A program made the position numbers and the translations under genes. DNA of 64,000 nucleotides from Psychrobacter fulvigenes (lineage in GTDB: Bacteria; Pseudomonadota; Gammaproteobacteria; Pseudomonadales; Moraxellaceae): positions 1,984,001 to 2,048,000 of the forward strand of contig NZ_CAJGZP010000001.1 in NCBI RefSeq assembly GCF_904846155.1. The letters are read 5' to 3'. Under the pieces are notes generated by a model that ran no database searches, was not told the DNA's origin, and saw only the letters and a program-made list of their open reading frames with translations. This document shows positions 46,293 to 56,254 of this stretch, piece by piece. Within the stretch, counting starts at the first letter, position 1. Every line of letters begins with the position of its first letter.

Positions 46293-47684
46293 ATGGCGAA
46301 TCCTAATTCATATCATACGCAAGCGTCGAGCAATCATCATGCGAGCCATAAAAGCGCTGAGCACGAGCAAGCCTACTTGCCAGCGGTAGATAGTAAAAAA
46401 GCCACTAGAGCGTTATTAGCTCATATCGACATCGCTACCTACGCAAGTCTTGAACAAAGTGGCACCATTGATGACATTGCTAGTAATGAGAAAGCCATCA
46501 CTACCTTAGCCAATAACAAGCTTGGCTTTATGATTGATGAGCTACACGGCTTTCAACTATCAGGCGCGGTCAATCGCTATATTCAGCATACCACCCAAAC
46601 CAGCCGGCTACGCGCCTCGAGTCAGACTCTGGCAGGTCTGGTTGAAGAGCTTGAAAGTAAGATTGAGACCTATCATACCTTGAAACAACGCGGTAGTAGT
46701 GATGTCGATTACTTTGAAAGCGATATCAAAGAGTGGGTCGTACAAATCATTGATGAGATGGCACAGGCGACCTTGCACTTCTCTTATCAAGTGCACAATG
46801 TGCTCAACGTCATTGCTGATCTGGATGTGCGTATCCATGAGAACGAGAATGCCCTAAAAACTATCGATAACTTAAACATTGTTTTTCGCCATTTAAGCGT
46901 GGACAAGCTTGCTACCTTGTCGAGAGACGATGATTTTTTGCAGCCCTTATTATTAAGACTGCTCAAATCCAAAATTGACCAATCCATTGCAGAGCTGATC
47001 CAAGCCGGTCATCAGCTTCGGCATAACTTGATGCAACTGCAACAAGACAGACGCATGCAAGCGCTCAATCAAGTGGTTGACGACTGGTATCAACATTTTA
47101 CCAAAAACCCCACCTTTGCCCCTGATGTTAGCTTGATCATGCATGGTGCGCCTTGCTTCAATGTCGCCGAGCCGCTCACTCTGACTACCCATCCTGATCT
47201 AGACGACCCTACCCATGATGCTTTTATCTCCCAATTTGGCGAGCAAATAGCCGATCAGTTAAAGCCCTTATCTGGTCAAGATGATGGCACCCTTGCCGAT
47301 AAAGACAATAAAGCCGTCATTGATGATGTGAGTCAACAACAAACTCAAGTAGTGAGCATATCGCCATTTTATCAAGCTATTGAACAGTTCTTTGAAGCCT
47401 TAACATTAATAGATGGCTTAGCAACACTATCTGGTATGCAAGCTTGGCAGACGTTTTTCGGCGATGCTAATAGTATAACTATCGATGATATAGAGATTAC
47501 TTTAGAAGACTGGTTGCTAGGTCTGGTCAATCATTTCTATACTCATCAAAGTATCTTTGAGCCGAAACTTGATTTGAGTTTTGAGGAGCGTGCGTTAGCT
47601 CATTACACGGGGAATCATATCGTTGCCGATATCACAGTCAGTCATACAAATGCAGCCTCCGCCTTTAAAAGTGAATTACTATGA
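46293..47684 (+). CDS. MukF-like kleisin subunit (JetA/MksF-like)
   Basis: 463 aa, helical, with the central four-helix part typical of the kleisin/MukF family and a His- and Gln-rich N-terminus. The start is the ATG at 46293, one base after the previous stop; the frame is open further upstream but only inside the MukE-like gene. It would bridge the SMC heads. Sequence is divergent, so the call rests on order, size and partners. Confidence 0.65.
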   Translation: MANPNSYHTQASSNHHASHKSAEHEQAYLPAVDSKKATRALLAHIDIATYASLEQSGTIDDIASNEKAITTLANNKLGFMIDELHGFQLSGAVNRYIQHTTQTSRLRASSQTLAGLVEELESKIETYHTLKQRGSSDVDYFESDIKEWVVQIIDEMAQATLHFSYQVHNVLNVIADLDVRIHENENALKTIDNLNIVFRHLSVDKLATLSRDDDFLQPLLLRLLKSKIDQSIAELIQAGHQLRHNLMQLQQDRRMQALNQVVDDWYQHFTKNPTFAPDVSLIMHGAPCFNVAEPLTLTTHPDLDDPTHDAFISQFGEQIADQLKPLSGQDDGTLADKDNKAVIDDVSQQQTQVVSISPFYQAIEQFFEALTLIDGLATLSGMQAWQTFFGDANSITIDDIEITLEDWLLGLVNHFYTHQSIFEPKLDLSFEERALAHYTGNHIVADITVSHTNAASAFKSELL

Positions 47685-48625
47685 CCATTAAGCTGACCCG
47701 TCAAGAGCAAAAGGTGATCGAAAAGCTACTGGTTAAACGGCCAAAAAGATGTAAAGCCAATAAGACGCTATTAAAGCTAGTCGGGCAAGGATTTGGAGAA
47801 TTATGTGCAAACCATACTATAACCTACAGCCAAAAAGACTTTGCGGATCTGGCAACCATCATCGACAAACAAAACATCGCAGATGATCAAACCGCACCTA
47901 ACCCGCTAAATGCCACCTCCAATCGATTAGAGGTCGCTACGTACCGCGCTGATGAAAAATGGAGCCAAGCCAAAGTCTTTGCTCAGCAAATACTTATCGT
48001 TGGAATGGATTGCCCAATTCCATTATCAAAACCTAGCAGCAATGACACGCCCCCAAATCCTGCTCAGCAGGCTGTTGATCAGTATGAGCGCTATGATATA
48101 CCTGCGACACCTATCGGCGTATTACCTTCAGTGCTACCTGAATTTTTGGATATCAGTCGGTTTAACAAGCTAATCATTATCGAGAACGGTCAGCTGATGA
48201 CGCATTGGTGGCAATGGCGCGGTAGTTTACCTGCTAAATGGCAAAGTAGCTTACTAATCTATAGAGGTCATGGGGATAATTTGTCTTGGCTTTTAAGCAT
48301 TCTGCCAAAACTACCAACTGCTTGTGAAGTGTTATTGAGTTTTGACTTAGACTTGTCAGGACTTAGAATGACGAGCCTCTATGCAAAGCTATGTTCTGGC
48401 AACGTTAGTACATTACTGCCTGAACTAATCTTTGCATCACAGCCTATTATACCGCTTTACAACCAGTCACATAAAATCACTGAGCAAATTGATGGTGCTC
48501 CTGCTTCATCTTTGCTAGATCCTCTACAGCCTGTCTATAAGACACTTGTCGATCACAATATCGCATTGATGCAAGAGCATTTATTGCAAGACGTTACGGT
48601 AGAGTGGATCGAAATCGTGTTGTAA
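47681..48625 (+). CDS. TOPRIM-type nuclease subunit (JetD/MksG-like)
   Basis: 314 aa, shorter than usual JetD. The C-terminal half shows a TOPRIM pattern: Glu168 in LIIIENGQLM and the DxD pair Asp222/Asp224 in FDLDLSGLRM, with a preceding LLIYRGHGDN strand. JetD cleaves DNA with such a topoisomerase VI-like centre. The N-terminal half (1-140) has no recognised domain. The start overlaps the MukF-like stop (ATGA). Confidence 0.7.
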   Translation: MTIKLTRQEQKVIEKLLVKRPKRCKANKTLLKLVGQGFGELCANHTITYSQKDFADLATIIDKQNIADDQTAPNPLNATSNRLEVATYRADEKWSQAKVFAQQILIVGMDCPIPLSKPSSNDTPPNPAQQAVDQYERYDIPATPIGVLPSVLPEFLDISRFNKLIIIENGQLMTHWWQWRGSLPAKWQSSLLIYRGHGDNLSWLLSILPKLPTACEVLLSFDLDLSGLRMTSLYAKLCSGNVSTLLPELIFASQPIIPLYNQSHKITEQIDGAPASSLLDPLQPVYKTLVDHNIALMQEHLLQDVTVEWIEIVL

Positions 48626-48660
48626 TCTATTTAATATGGAAGCGTTACCATCAGAGTGAG

Positions 48661-48944
48661 AATCGTTACCTGATGGACACGAAATGGAAGTGAATTGACA
48701 GCTCTAATAGCGAAAAAACTTTGATCTGAGCCAAAGTGATATTTATCAAATGTTTGCTTACGGGCATAAGTACCTATCTGGCAGTGGTGATTTGATACTT
48801 ATTTATCCTAAGCACGAGAAGCTTGTCCTACCCATGCCTTACTTTAGGTTAGATAAAAGCCTACGGCTTTGGGTCATTCCCTTCTGTATAGAGTCTGATA
48901 GGTTAGTTCATGGAACATGGATAGAGCATTTTTCGCCACTTTAG
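48661..48944 (+). pseudogene. Remnant of mcrC (5-methylcytosine restriction)
   Basis: Conceptual reading gives RYLMDTKWK, a TGA where Leu is expected, then IDSSNSEK, a lost A in a run, then NFDLSQSDIYQMFAYGHKY...LILIYPKHE...LWVIPFCIE. This is the conserved C-terminal part of McrC (DTKWK and QMFAYG are its typical motifs). Two lesions and no mcrB in the window: a dead fragment. Confidence 0.75.
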
Positions 48945-49029
48945 ATAAATTCATCCCCTGAATTCACGTCGATTATTTTCAGTACTACTATTGCTCTATC
49001 TGCTAAAAACTTAAATGTACCTCTTACCC

Positions 49030-49815
49030 TCACCGCTTAAACCGCCTAATACTACTCGCCACCACCCCAAACAACTCAAGCGATCCTTTAACCACGATGT
49101 CAGTATAGTTGTCATTGTGCGCTCGCAGTATGATGTGCTCACCAAGTATCAATTGCTTGGCAGTAAAGCCATCATCTACCAGCGCAATCACAATGTCTTT
49201 ATGACAAGCTGTCAGTGTGCCCATTTCATTAAGCCTAACTTTATAACGACGACCCACACCCCAGACCTCACCAACATCGGTGATTTGCATGATACGTCTT
49301 ATCCATCTTAGATTATCTAACACGCAAACGCTTTTAGTGGCGGGATGCTTCTTAGCGGCATAATTAGCAAGCTTCGCCATGGTATTAGTACTACTCATAC
49401 CCACACATACTGGAATGCCGGTGTACTGCTCGACAATAGCTTTGAGCTTAGTACCATACGCGTTTAGATCAGTCATCGCAGCCAGATAATCAGCTAAGTA
49501 TAAAAAGGCTTCATCGATAGAATAGACTTCAACGGTAGGACACAGTTTCTCAAGCGTACTCATCATCCTGTGAGACATGTCAGCGTACAGGGTGTAGTTT
49601 GAACTAAATACGATAACGTCGTTCTTCTTGCAAAAGTCTTTGACCTGAAAGTACGGCACACCCATCTTGATACCGAGTAGCTTTGCCTCGTTTGAGCGAG
49701 CAACCACGCAGACATCATTGTTAGACAGCACTACTACTGCCTTACCTCTTAGATCAGGACGAAAGAGCTTCTCACAGTTGGCATAAAAGCTGTTGCAGTC
49801 GATGAGCGCATACAT
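49030..49815 (-). pseudogene. Chimeric UmuC-UmuD gene
   Basis: From the ATG at 49815 the protein is a Y-family polymerase: DCNSFYANCEK, SNNDVCVVARSNEAKL, YSIDEAF and VWGVGRRYKVRLNEMG. At about residue 205 it changes to a sequence matching the C-terminal half of UmuD: KDIVIALVDDGFTAKQLIL, then the LELFGVV strand. The catalytic Lys of the UmuD protease domain is present, the Ser is not. The polymerase lacks its thumb and little-finger domains. Total 261 aa against about 420 for UmuC. The result is unlikely to be an active polymerase. Confidence 0.82.
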
Positions 49816-50250
49816 AGCTGTCTCAGTATGTGAAGGACAAAAAAAGGTATACCCAACCACGAGCACTTACGTGATCAGAGATATCTTTGATTGTAGAGAT
49901 AACATGCTTGAGAATTTAAGAGTAAATAAACTGTAGACGACGATGGTTGTCGTGAGGGTTTGAATAATACTGTGGAATCGTAAATTTCTAACTAGTAATT
50001 ATACTCAACATTGAATAGAATCTATATTCACAATTCACAAACACTCTACTCTTTTTTATTAATTAATAATGGCGGTTTAATCATGGCAGTAGAATCAAAA
50101 TTTCGTGAAGATACAGTTATCTATAAGCTGACCTAATTATTACTCATTAAAAAAATCATAAAAACTGACAACTGTTTTAAAAGTTTATATAGTCTAACCC
50201 AAATAAAACCGATACAATCCTATTAACAATTGCATTTAATGAAATAAACG
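49816..50250. other. Intergenic region without a recognisable gene
   Basis: 435 AT-rich bases. A 17-codon frame MAVESKFREDTVIYKLT begins at 50083 but has no support. The outer end of the IS630-type remnant should lie near 50170-50240; I could not fix it. Confidence 0.35.
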
Positions 50251-50467
50251 ATGACTTATTCAATAGACTATCGCAAACAGGTACTTTCTAGCATCGCTGA
50301 TGGTATGACCATACGAGAAGCTGCGCTATTTTATGGACTTAGCACCAGCACCATTCACAGCTGGCAGCAGAACCTAGCTCCTAAAACAACCAGAAATAAA
50401 GCCCCAACTAAAATACCTGATGACGCATTGATTGAAGACGTAAAAAGATACCCAGATGATTATAATA

Positions 50468-51548
50468 CCAAACCCAAAATATATAGTATAATCCACTTAT
50501 GACTATACCAATACATAACCTAGAAGACCATGACTTTGGCAAACACTCAAAGACTGAGCGCAATCCCAGAGCCCGACTACGCCTGCTCATCTTATACCAA
50601 TATAGTATAGGCAAAGCCACCAACGATATTGCCAAAGACCTCTGCATACATCCTGAAACTGCCAGACGGACATTGAAGCGATATTATGAACGAGGACTTG
50701 AGAGTCTCTACGATCGTCATCGTCGAGGTCGTCGCAGCAAATTGGCAGAAGCAGACACAGCCGCTTTTAAAGCCATGATAGTCTCTGAACAAGAAAAGCG
50801 CGCTGGCGGTCGTCTAACCGGCAAAGACATTCAGCAATTGGCTAAAGAACACTACAACGCTCACTACACCGTTAACGGTATCTACGAGCTACTCAAGCGT
50901 ATTGATATGAGTTGGATAAGTGCTCGTAGTCAGCATCCAAAAGCCGACCCACAAGCTCAAGACGCTTTTAAAAAAACTTTATAGCACAGGTTAAGGCGTC
51001 ACTGCCTACTGATGTGAGCCTAGATCAAGTGGATATCTGGTTTCAAGATGAAACTCGAATAGGACAACAAGGCTCATTGACCAGAGTTTGGCATTACCGC
51101 GGTGGGCGACCTCGACTGATCAAGCAGCAACAGTTTCATTCCGCTTATCTGTTTGGTGCCTTTTGTCCAGCGACAAAGAAGGCTGTCGGCTTAGTACTGC
51201 CTTTCGTTAATAAACACACCATGTTATTGCATATGCAAGAGATTAGTAAAGCCGTTCCAAAAGGACGTCATGCGGTGGTGGTGATGGACGGCGCATTATG
51301 GCATCAACCAAGCTTGAAGCAGGCTAATGTCACTATGCTTAAACTACCGCCTTATTCACCTGAGCTCAATCCCTCTGAGAGAGTATGGCAGTACCTTAAG
51401 CAAAATGAGCTATCTAATCGTTGTTATGACAGTTATGAGGCTATTGTCGATGCCACTTGCTTGGCTTGGAATAATTTGCTTAAACAGCCACAAAGAATTC
51501 GGTCGTTAACTGCTCGTACCTGGGCGCAACTTTAATTGTTGGGTTTGG
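50468..51548 (+). mobile_element. IS630-family insertion sequence inside another IS
   Basis: 1081 bp with inverted ends CCAAACCCAA... / ...TTGGGTTTGG, flanked by TA on both sides, the target duplication of the IS630/Tc1 group. Confidence 0.85.
50499..51535 (+). CDS. IS630-family transposase (two frames joined by a -1 shift)
   Basis: The first frame (50499-50984) has the N-terminal helix-turn-helix domains (NDIAKDLCIHPETARRTLKR). The second (from about 50975 to 51535) has the DDE core: DIWFQDETRIG, VVVMDGALWH and LPPYSPELNPSERVWQYLK. They join as DAFKKNFIAQVKASL if one A is added to the A7 run near 50970. This may be a lesion, a homopolymer error or a natural slip. Confidence 0.82.
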
Positions 51549-51718
51549 TATAACTATGAAAGAGCTCGTCGCTTGAACTGTAGTCAAACGGGTATCTTTA
51601 ATGCTTTAAAGCGTCTTGGTATCAGTCAAAAAAAAGACCTTAGAACATCCAAAAGCGTGTCCGATAAAAAGAGCGGTATTCCAGAGTAGGCTTGATCGCT
51701 TTACGCAGCAAGGCTATC

Positions 51719-51963
51719 CCATTGCGCTTGTTAGGCTTATCGACTTTCTCATGCTTAGGATAGCCAAGATGCTCTTCCATCTCAGCTTCAAGAGCGGTAT
51801 CTATAAAGGATTGCATGAGCTGCTTCTGGAAGTCTTTGATGTCATCGAAGCTTTTCATGCTACCAGCCATTTGCTCGGCCAGTTTCTTGATGTCAGTTTG
51901 GTTAGTCATTGCTTATTCTCCGGTTGGTGGATTATAAGCAGTTACACAAAGTTTGGGAAACTC
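51719..51963 (-). pseudogene. IS256-family transposase, N-terminal fragment with element end
   Basis: The minus frame from ATG at 51909 reads MTNQTDIKKLAEQMAGSM...EMEEHLGYPKHE...KPNKRNG, the standard start of IS256-family (Mutator) transposases. It stops matching after KRNG, where IS630 sequence begins. The outer end with GAGTTTCCCAAACTTTGTG lies at 51941-51963. Confidence 0.75.
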
Positions 51964-52086
51964 GCATAAAAATTAATAAGAAACCTATACCACGTTCTCT
52001 GATCCTACAGGGCTTTCAAGACTTCAATAATTGTTTAAATCTTAATCAGCATACTTTTTGATACACCACCAGAATTTAATCTAAAT

Positions 52087-52114
52087 GGCAGTTACACAGA
52101 ATCTGGGATGGGCT
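52087..52114. mobile_element. Second IS256-type terminal fragment
   Basis: GGCAGTTACACAGAATCTGG resembles the end at 51938-51963 in the same orientation (shared GCAGTTACACA). Only this end is left; 51964-52271 is otherwise empty. Confidence 0.45.
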
Positions 52115-52271
52115 CCTCGATCTTCAATAGTATTCTCATAACTACCCTTTGGCATCGGTAATCCACTCTGTTTGTAACTGTTCTTATTTATGGGGGGATT
52201 GTTTTGATTTTACTCAAACCTTAAAAGCGATGAAAAAACCTGAAACCTTTATAATAAGAAGTTTCAAGTGA

Positions 52272-52565
52272 TTATTTTTTAATACTATTTTGGATGGCGT
52301 CCTTTCCAAGGTTTGTTTTGCTATTTAGCTCACCGCAAACTTGAAGATTAAGTTCAACAAATTCATCCCACTCATAGATTTCGATTAAATTGGCTTTATA
52401 GTAATCCTCTACTCTACAAACTAAAGGTCTATCTTCATAAATAGTGCAGAGCAAGGTGCTTTCATTGAAATGACGACAAGCACCATCCCCTCTGTCCAAA
52501 AATTTAGTTTCCTCGCTTTTATGCACATTTTTACAACATTGGCCACAAGCAATACATGGAAACAT
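52272..52565 (-). CDS. YkgJ-family cysteine-cluster protein
   Basis: 97 aa with CIACGQCCKNVH at the N-terminus, CRHF, CTIYEDRPLVCR and a final Cys (LQVCGE): the CxxCxxCC...C pattern of the zinc/iron-chelating YkgJ (UPF0153) family. Biochemical role unknown. The ATG overlaps the stop of the dynamin-like gene (TGATG), so it is the last gene of that operon. Confidence 0.8.
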   Translation of the reverse strand: MFPCIACGQCCKNVHKSEETKFLDRGDGACRHFNESTLLCTIYEDRPLVCRVEDYYKANLIEIYEWDEFVELNLQVCGELNSKTNLGKDAIQNSIKK

Positions 52566-55500
52566 CAAGAAGCCTTACTAGTTAAATTTTTCTGAATGCC
52601 ATACAAGCGTTCGAGTAGAATACTGTTAATTTTGTCAATCTCGCTAAATTCATTTTGTAGTAAATTTAGTTTTTCAATAATATTATTATAGAAATCATCT
52701 ATTACATTATAAAATGAGAATATAACATCTCTTGCAAAGGTTTGAGATATTTCACTTGAGATATCTTCAGTTTGTTGCTCCCACCTTTCATACGCTCGCT
52801 TTTGGGCTTCTTGTTGCTGCATCAATTGCTTAGTTTCTGGATCAGTACCGAAAATTTCACGAGCTGACATAGCTATTGTTACTGCGACTCCTATATAAGG
52901 GATATACTTAGACACCGTTTTTGCTGCAATTTTTTCAATCACTTCTTCGCTAATATTTTTCATCAGTTTTGGCATCGCAGTTTTAAGTGCTGTAAGACCC
53001 ATTACAATGTGTTCTACTTTGACACTATCTTGCAAAGACTTGGACAGGCTATCCATCTTATCAAGTTCAATTTTGACGCTATTAGAGTCCTGTTCAAAAG
53101 TAAAACTCTGAGAATCTTCATTATTTAAATTGCTATCTATAACAGAGTCATCAAACTTAGGTTTTACATTAAGCTCAGGAATTTTAGCCTGTAAATTATC
53201 GACATCGGCCTTAATTGCTGTTCCCTGAATATCAATATCATCTTTCAATTCAGTGGATAATATCTCACAGCTTTGCTCAAGCTCTTGCCGAATAACAGAC
53301 TTAATATCTGATTTCTCGTTGTAAAGCCATTTTTTTATTTTTTGATATAACTCTTTTTCTTTACTTTCAACATTACCACGCGTTTGCCTTCTTAATTTAA
53401 CTCGATTATTTGTAATATCTCTTATCAACTCATCGTAATTTTTTACGATATTACTATCTGTAGTTGACTCAAGATCACTTACAACATCATCTAGATAAGA
53501 TAATAAAGTTTTTGCTAAACGCTCATTAATATCGAAGCTTGTGATTGTTGCTAGAAAGTCATTAAGCTTTGATTCAAAATCTATATAACCTGTACTATTT
53601 AAGAAGCCTGCTGATCCACTTTTGCGAGCAGCAAGCGCAGCTTTAGCATTTAATCTTGAAATAGGGATTTCACTTAAAATACTATCAAGCCCAAAACTTG
53701 GCGCTAACTCTTGGATTTTTTGATGAGTCTGATCTTTTAAAACTAGATAGTCTTCATCGGATAACGGATGTTTCTCATTAAATACTAAAAATACTTTTTT
53801 ATTTTTAGCCAATAGCTCTAGCATCGCATTAAGCGTTTTTTGCTCTTCAACCACACCAATTGGATTCACAACAAAAATAATAGCATCTGCTTTTAGCATC
53901 TCTTGTATAGTAATCTTTTCGTGTTCTGCAGGTGCATCTATACCTGGTGTGTCAATGATTTTATAACTACCACACGTGTACTCTGCTATCGTATCGGTGA
54001 CAGGAACATCGCCAACTTCAGCAACTGCCTCACCCACCATAGCATTAATTAAGGTGCTTTTTCCCGCGTTATAAACACCATACACCATCACTTTTAAATC
54101 TGGATTAGCAATTTTATCTTCAAATATGGCTTGTACTTTGGAAAAGTCATTATCCTGACTATTCAATTGAGGGCTGTCTTCGACGATAGCTTTAAGCTCT
54201 TTATAATCATTAATCAGTTGTTTTAGTAAATATTTATTTTTCATATGTTTATGTCCGTCCAACCTATTTAATTGTGATTCTATTGAGTGAGTTAAGTAAC
54301 TAAAATAATCAGACATTTCAATAGTCTCATTTTTTAATGATTTTATTAAAGATTGTAATTCATTCAAAAAGTTATCGAAGACATTTGCTTTGTAACTATT
54401 CATCTGATTTTCGATAGACTGTTTGGTTATCTCAATAAATCTTTGCTCTATCTCTGCAAGATTATCGCCAACATTAACATCAAACTCACCTTCCTCAACA
54501 GAAGCACTTCTGCCAGTTGCTCCACCAGCCAAACCACCTAGTGCACCTCCTATCGCAGATCCCACTGGACCACCAACTAAAAAGCCAGCTCCCGCACCTA
54601 TCAATGACCCCAAACCAGAATTTCGGCCACGAGTACTTTTTATGACTTTAATAATTTTTTTGCGTTTTTGCGTTTCAATTGCAAATTCAGGTAGCTTGTA
54701 TAATGTACTGTGATCAATAACGTGCAATACATTATCATCAAAACCTTGTGAAAACTCCTGTAATAAGTTTTGAATAGCTGCATCAATTAAAGAATTTTGC
54801 TTGCTATTAATCTTATTTTTTAAAGCATCAAAATAAGTGTTAATTTTTAACTCATCATCTCGGGGGTCTTCAAGAATACCTTTAAAAGAACTTCTAATTA
54901 CATCCGAGATTTCTTGTTTAATTTCTGCAGTTTTTATAAGTAATTTACGATCAATCTCAGAATCTAAGCTTGCAAACTTAGTAGAAAAGTCATCAATAAA
55001 ATCAGCATACTTTTCAACATCCTTTTTGAATTCATCTAAAAAGCTCAAGAAAGCGTTGAGAGGAACCTGCTGTTTGAGTTTCACACCACTAGATTGACTC
55101 ACCTCTTCTAATACGTCAAAAAGCTCACTCATACCACTGTCTTCAAAATCTTCAGGCGAGTCTTGGTTGTCTTGCGCATATCGTGCTGAAAAAGAAATAA
55201 TATCGATATTGTTGGCATTATCTTTTAGACCATCAATCTTTAGAAGCTCGCTTCTAATGTATTCACGTTGCTCTTTTCTGCGTTGCTCACTTTTCATGAC
55301 AACTTTATTTAGCATGGTCTGGGTATCTTCGTCCCAATCAATCTCGGTATCATCACTACCTGTAATTAACAGTAAAAATCTCTTATCAGATTGATATAGT
55401 TCCGCAATCTCCGCCAAGTCAGTTGCTCGGCCTGGTGAGTCTGATTTCATCGTGTATAAAATAAGGTCTGAATGCTGTACATAGTCGCGAGCAAGTTGAT

Positions 55501-56116
55501 CATTTTCGCTATTTTTAGAATGCAGCCCTGGTGAGTCTATCCAAGTAAGTCCTGGTAACTTAAAGCCTTGGATCGTACTTGTCGCTTCAGTGGCACCCAC
55601 TCTAAACTCTTTATTACCCTCTGCTTCTTTTAGCGCATCACCACCTTTGACATCCGTTCTTTTACCTGAAAAGTAGATGGGCTGAACACTGGCTGGTGTT
55701 TTGTTTTTCAGCTCTGAATCTGGATCAGTATGACCCCAAGCAACATAATTACCTAATGAGCTTTTGCCAGACTTTACTTTGCCATACACAAATACCATAA
55801 GGGAGTCATTAAATCCTTCACGGAACCTTACGCCAGTATCTTGTTTATCAATTCGATTCCGCCAATCTTTATTGGTTGATTTGATGACATCTGAAAAAAC
55901 AAGCAGCTGTTTTGATAATGGGTTATTTTTCGCAAGCTTATTCTTTGCTATGGTTAGCTGCTTATCTACGTTTGACTGAAATTTCTGACATTCTTCTCTA
56001 AATCGCGTTTCATCTTCCTCTGCAGCCTTTAAAGAATCATCGAATCTTTTCTGTAAGCTTTCAAAACTATTAAGGAACTTCGCTCTTCGCTCAGTTTTAT
56101 TATTATCCATCATCAT
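52565..56116 (-). CDS. Double-GTPase dynamin-like protein
   Basis: 1183 aa with two complete GTPase modules. The first has P-loop GKVKSGKSS (112-120), switch DSPGLHSK (about 195) and TGSDD; the second has P-loop GVYNAGKST (about 682) and DTPGIDAP (about 722). Each is followed by long helical regions. Between them (about 505-545) is a glycine-zipper membrane segment, and another hydrophobic segment (IPYIGVAVTIAMSA) lies near 1075. Size and two-module layout resemble bacterial dynamins such as Bacillus DynA (known for membrane repair and phage tolerance). Homology at residue level cannot be judged here. Confidence 0.78.
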   Translation of the reverse strand: MMMDNNKTERRAKFLNSFESLQKRFDDSLKAAEEDETRFREECQKFQSNVDKQLTIAKNKLAKNNPLSKQLLVFSDVIKSTNKDWRNRIDKQDTGVRFREGFNDSLMVFVYGKVKSGKSSLGNYVAWGHTDPDSELKNKTPASVQPIYFSGKRTDVKGGDALKEAEGNKEFRVGATEATSTIQGFKLPGLTWIDSPGLHSKNSENDQLARDYVQHSDLILYTMKSDSPGRATDLAEIAELYQSDKRFLLLITGSDDTEIDWDEDTQTMLNKVVMKSEQRRKEQREYIRSELLKIDGLKDNANNIDIISFSARYAQDNQDSPEDFEDSGMSELFDVLEEVSQSSGVKLKQQVPLNAFLSFLDEFKKDVEKYADFIDDFSTKFASLDSEIDRKLLIKTAEIKQEISDVIRSSFKGILEDPRDDELKINTYFDALKNKINSKQNSLIDAAIQNLLQEFSQGFDDNVLHVIDHSTLYKLPEFAIETQKRKKIIKVIKSTRGRNSGLGSLIGAGAGFLVGGPVGSAIGGALGGLAGGATGRSASVEEGEFDVNVGDNLAEIEQRFIEITKQSIENQMNSYKANVFDNFLNELQSLIKSLKNETIEMSDYFSYLTHSIESQLNRLDGHKHMKNKYLLKQLINDYKELKAIVEDSPQLNSQDNDFSKVQAIFEDKIANPDLKVMVYGVYNAGKSTLINAMVGEAVAEVGDVPVTDTIAEYTCGSYKIIDTPGIDAPAEHEKITIQEMLKADAIIFVVNPIGVVEEQKTLNAMLELLAKNKKVFLVFNEKHPLSDEDYLVLKDQTHQKIQELAPSFGLDSILSEIPISRLNAKAALAARKSGSAGFLNSTGYIDFESKLNDFLATITSFDINERLAKTLLSYLDDVVSDLESTTDSNIVKNYDELIRDITNNRVKLRRQTRGNVESKEKELYQKIKKWLYNEKSDIKSVIRQELEQSCEILSTELKDDIDIQGTAIKADVDNLQAKIPELNVKPKFDDSVIDSNLNNEDSQSFTFEQDSNSVKIELDKMDSLSKSLQDSVKVEHIVMGLTALKTAMPKLMKNISEEVIEKIAAKTVSKYIPYIGVAVTIAMSAREIFGTDPETKQLMQQQEAQKRAYERWEQQTEDISSEISQTFARDVIFSFYNVIDDFYNNIIEKLNLLQNEFSEIDKINSILLERLYGIQKNLTSKAS

Positions 56117-56254
56117 TACTCAATTAGTTACTTTTACCTATCCATATTCAGCCATATAGCACATTGTTTTAAGACAAAAACAGTTCTGCTATCGATCTCA
56201 TGCTTTACACTACTCCATATTTCAGAGCAATATAAAATCACAGTATTGACTTTG

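Larger units (their letters stand above)
50251..51725 (+). pseudogene. IS630-family transposase remnant, split by a second IS630 element
   Basis: The first 72 codons (50251-50467) contain a helix-turn-helix (MTIREAALFYGLSTSTIHSW) and an IS630-type linker. Deleting the inner element and one TA restores NYERARRLNCSQTGIFNALKRLGIS. A further shift after the A run near 51630 gives KKTLEHPKACPIKRAVF and runs into IS256 debris near 51725. The catalytic domain is lost. Confidence 0.75.

Noticed and set aside
50083..50136. 17-codon frame MAVESKFREDTVIYKLT
   Set aside because: Too short, no clear ribosome site and no partner gene.
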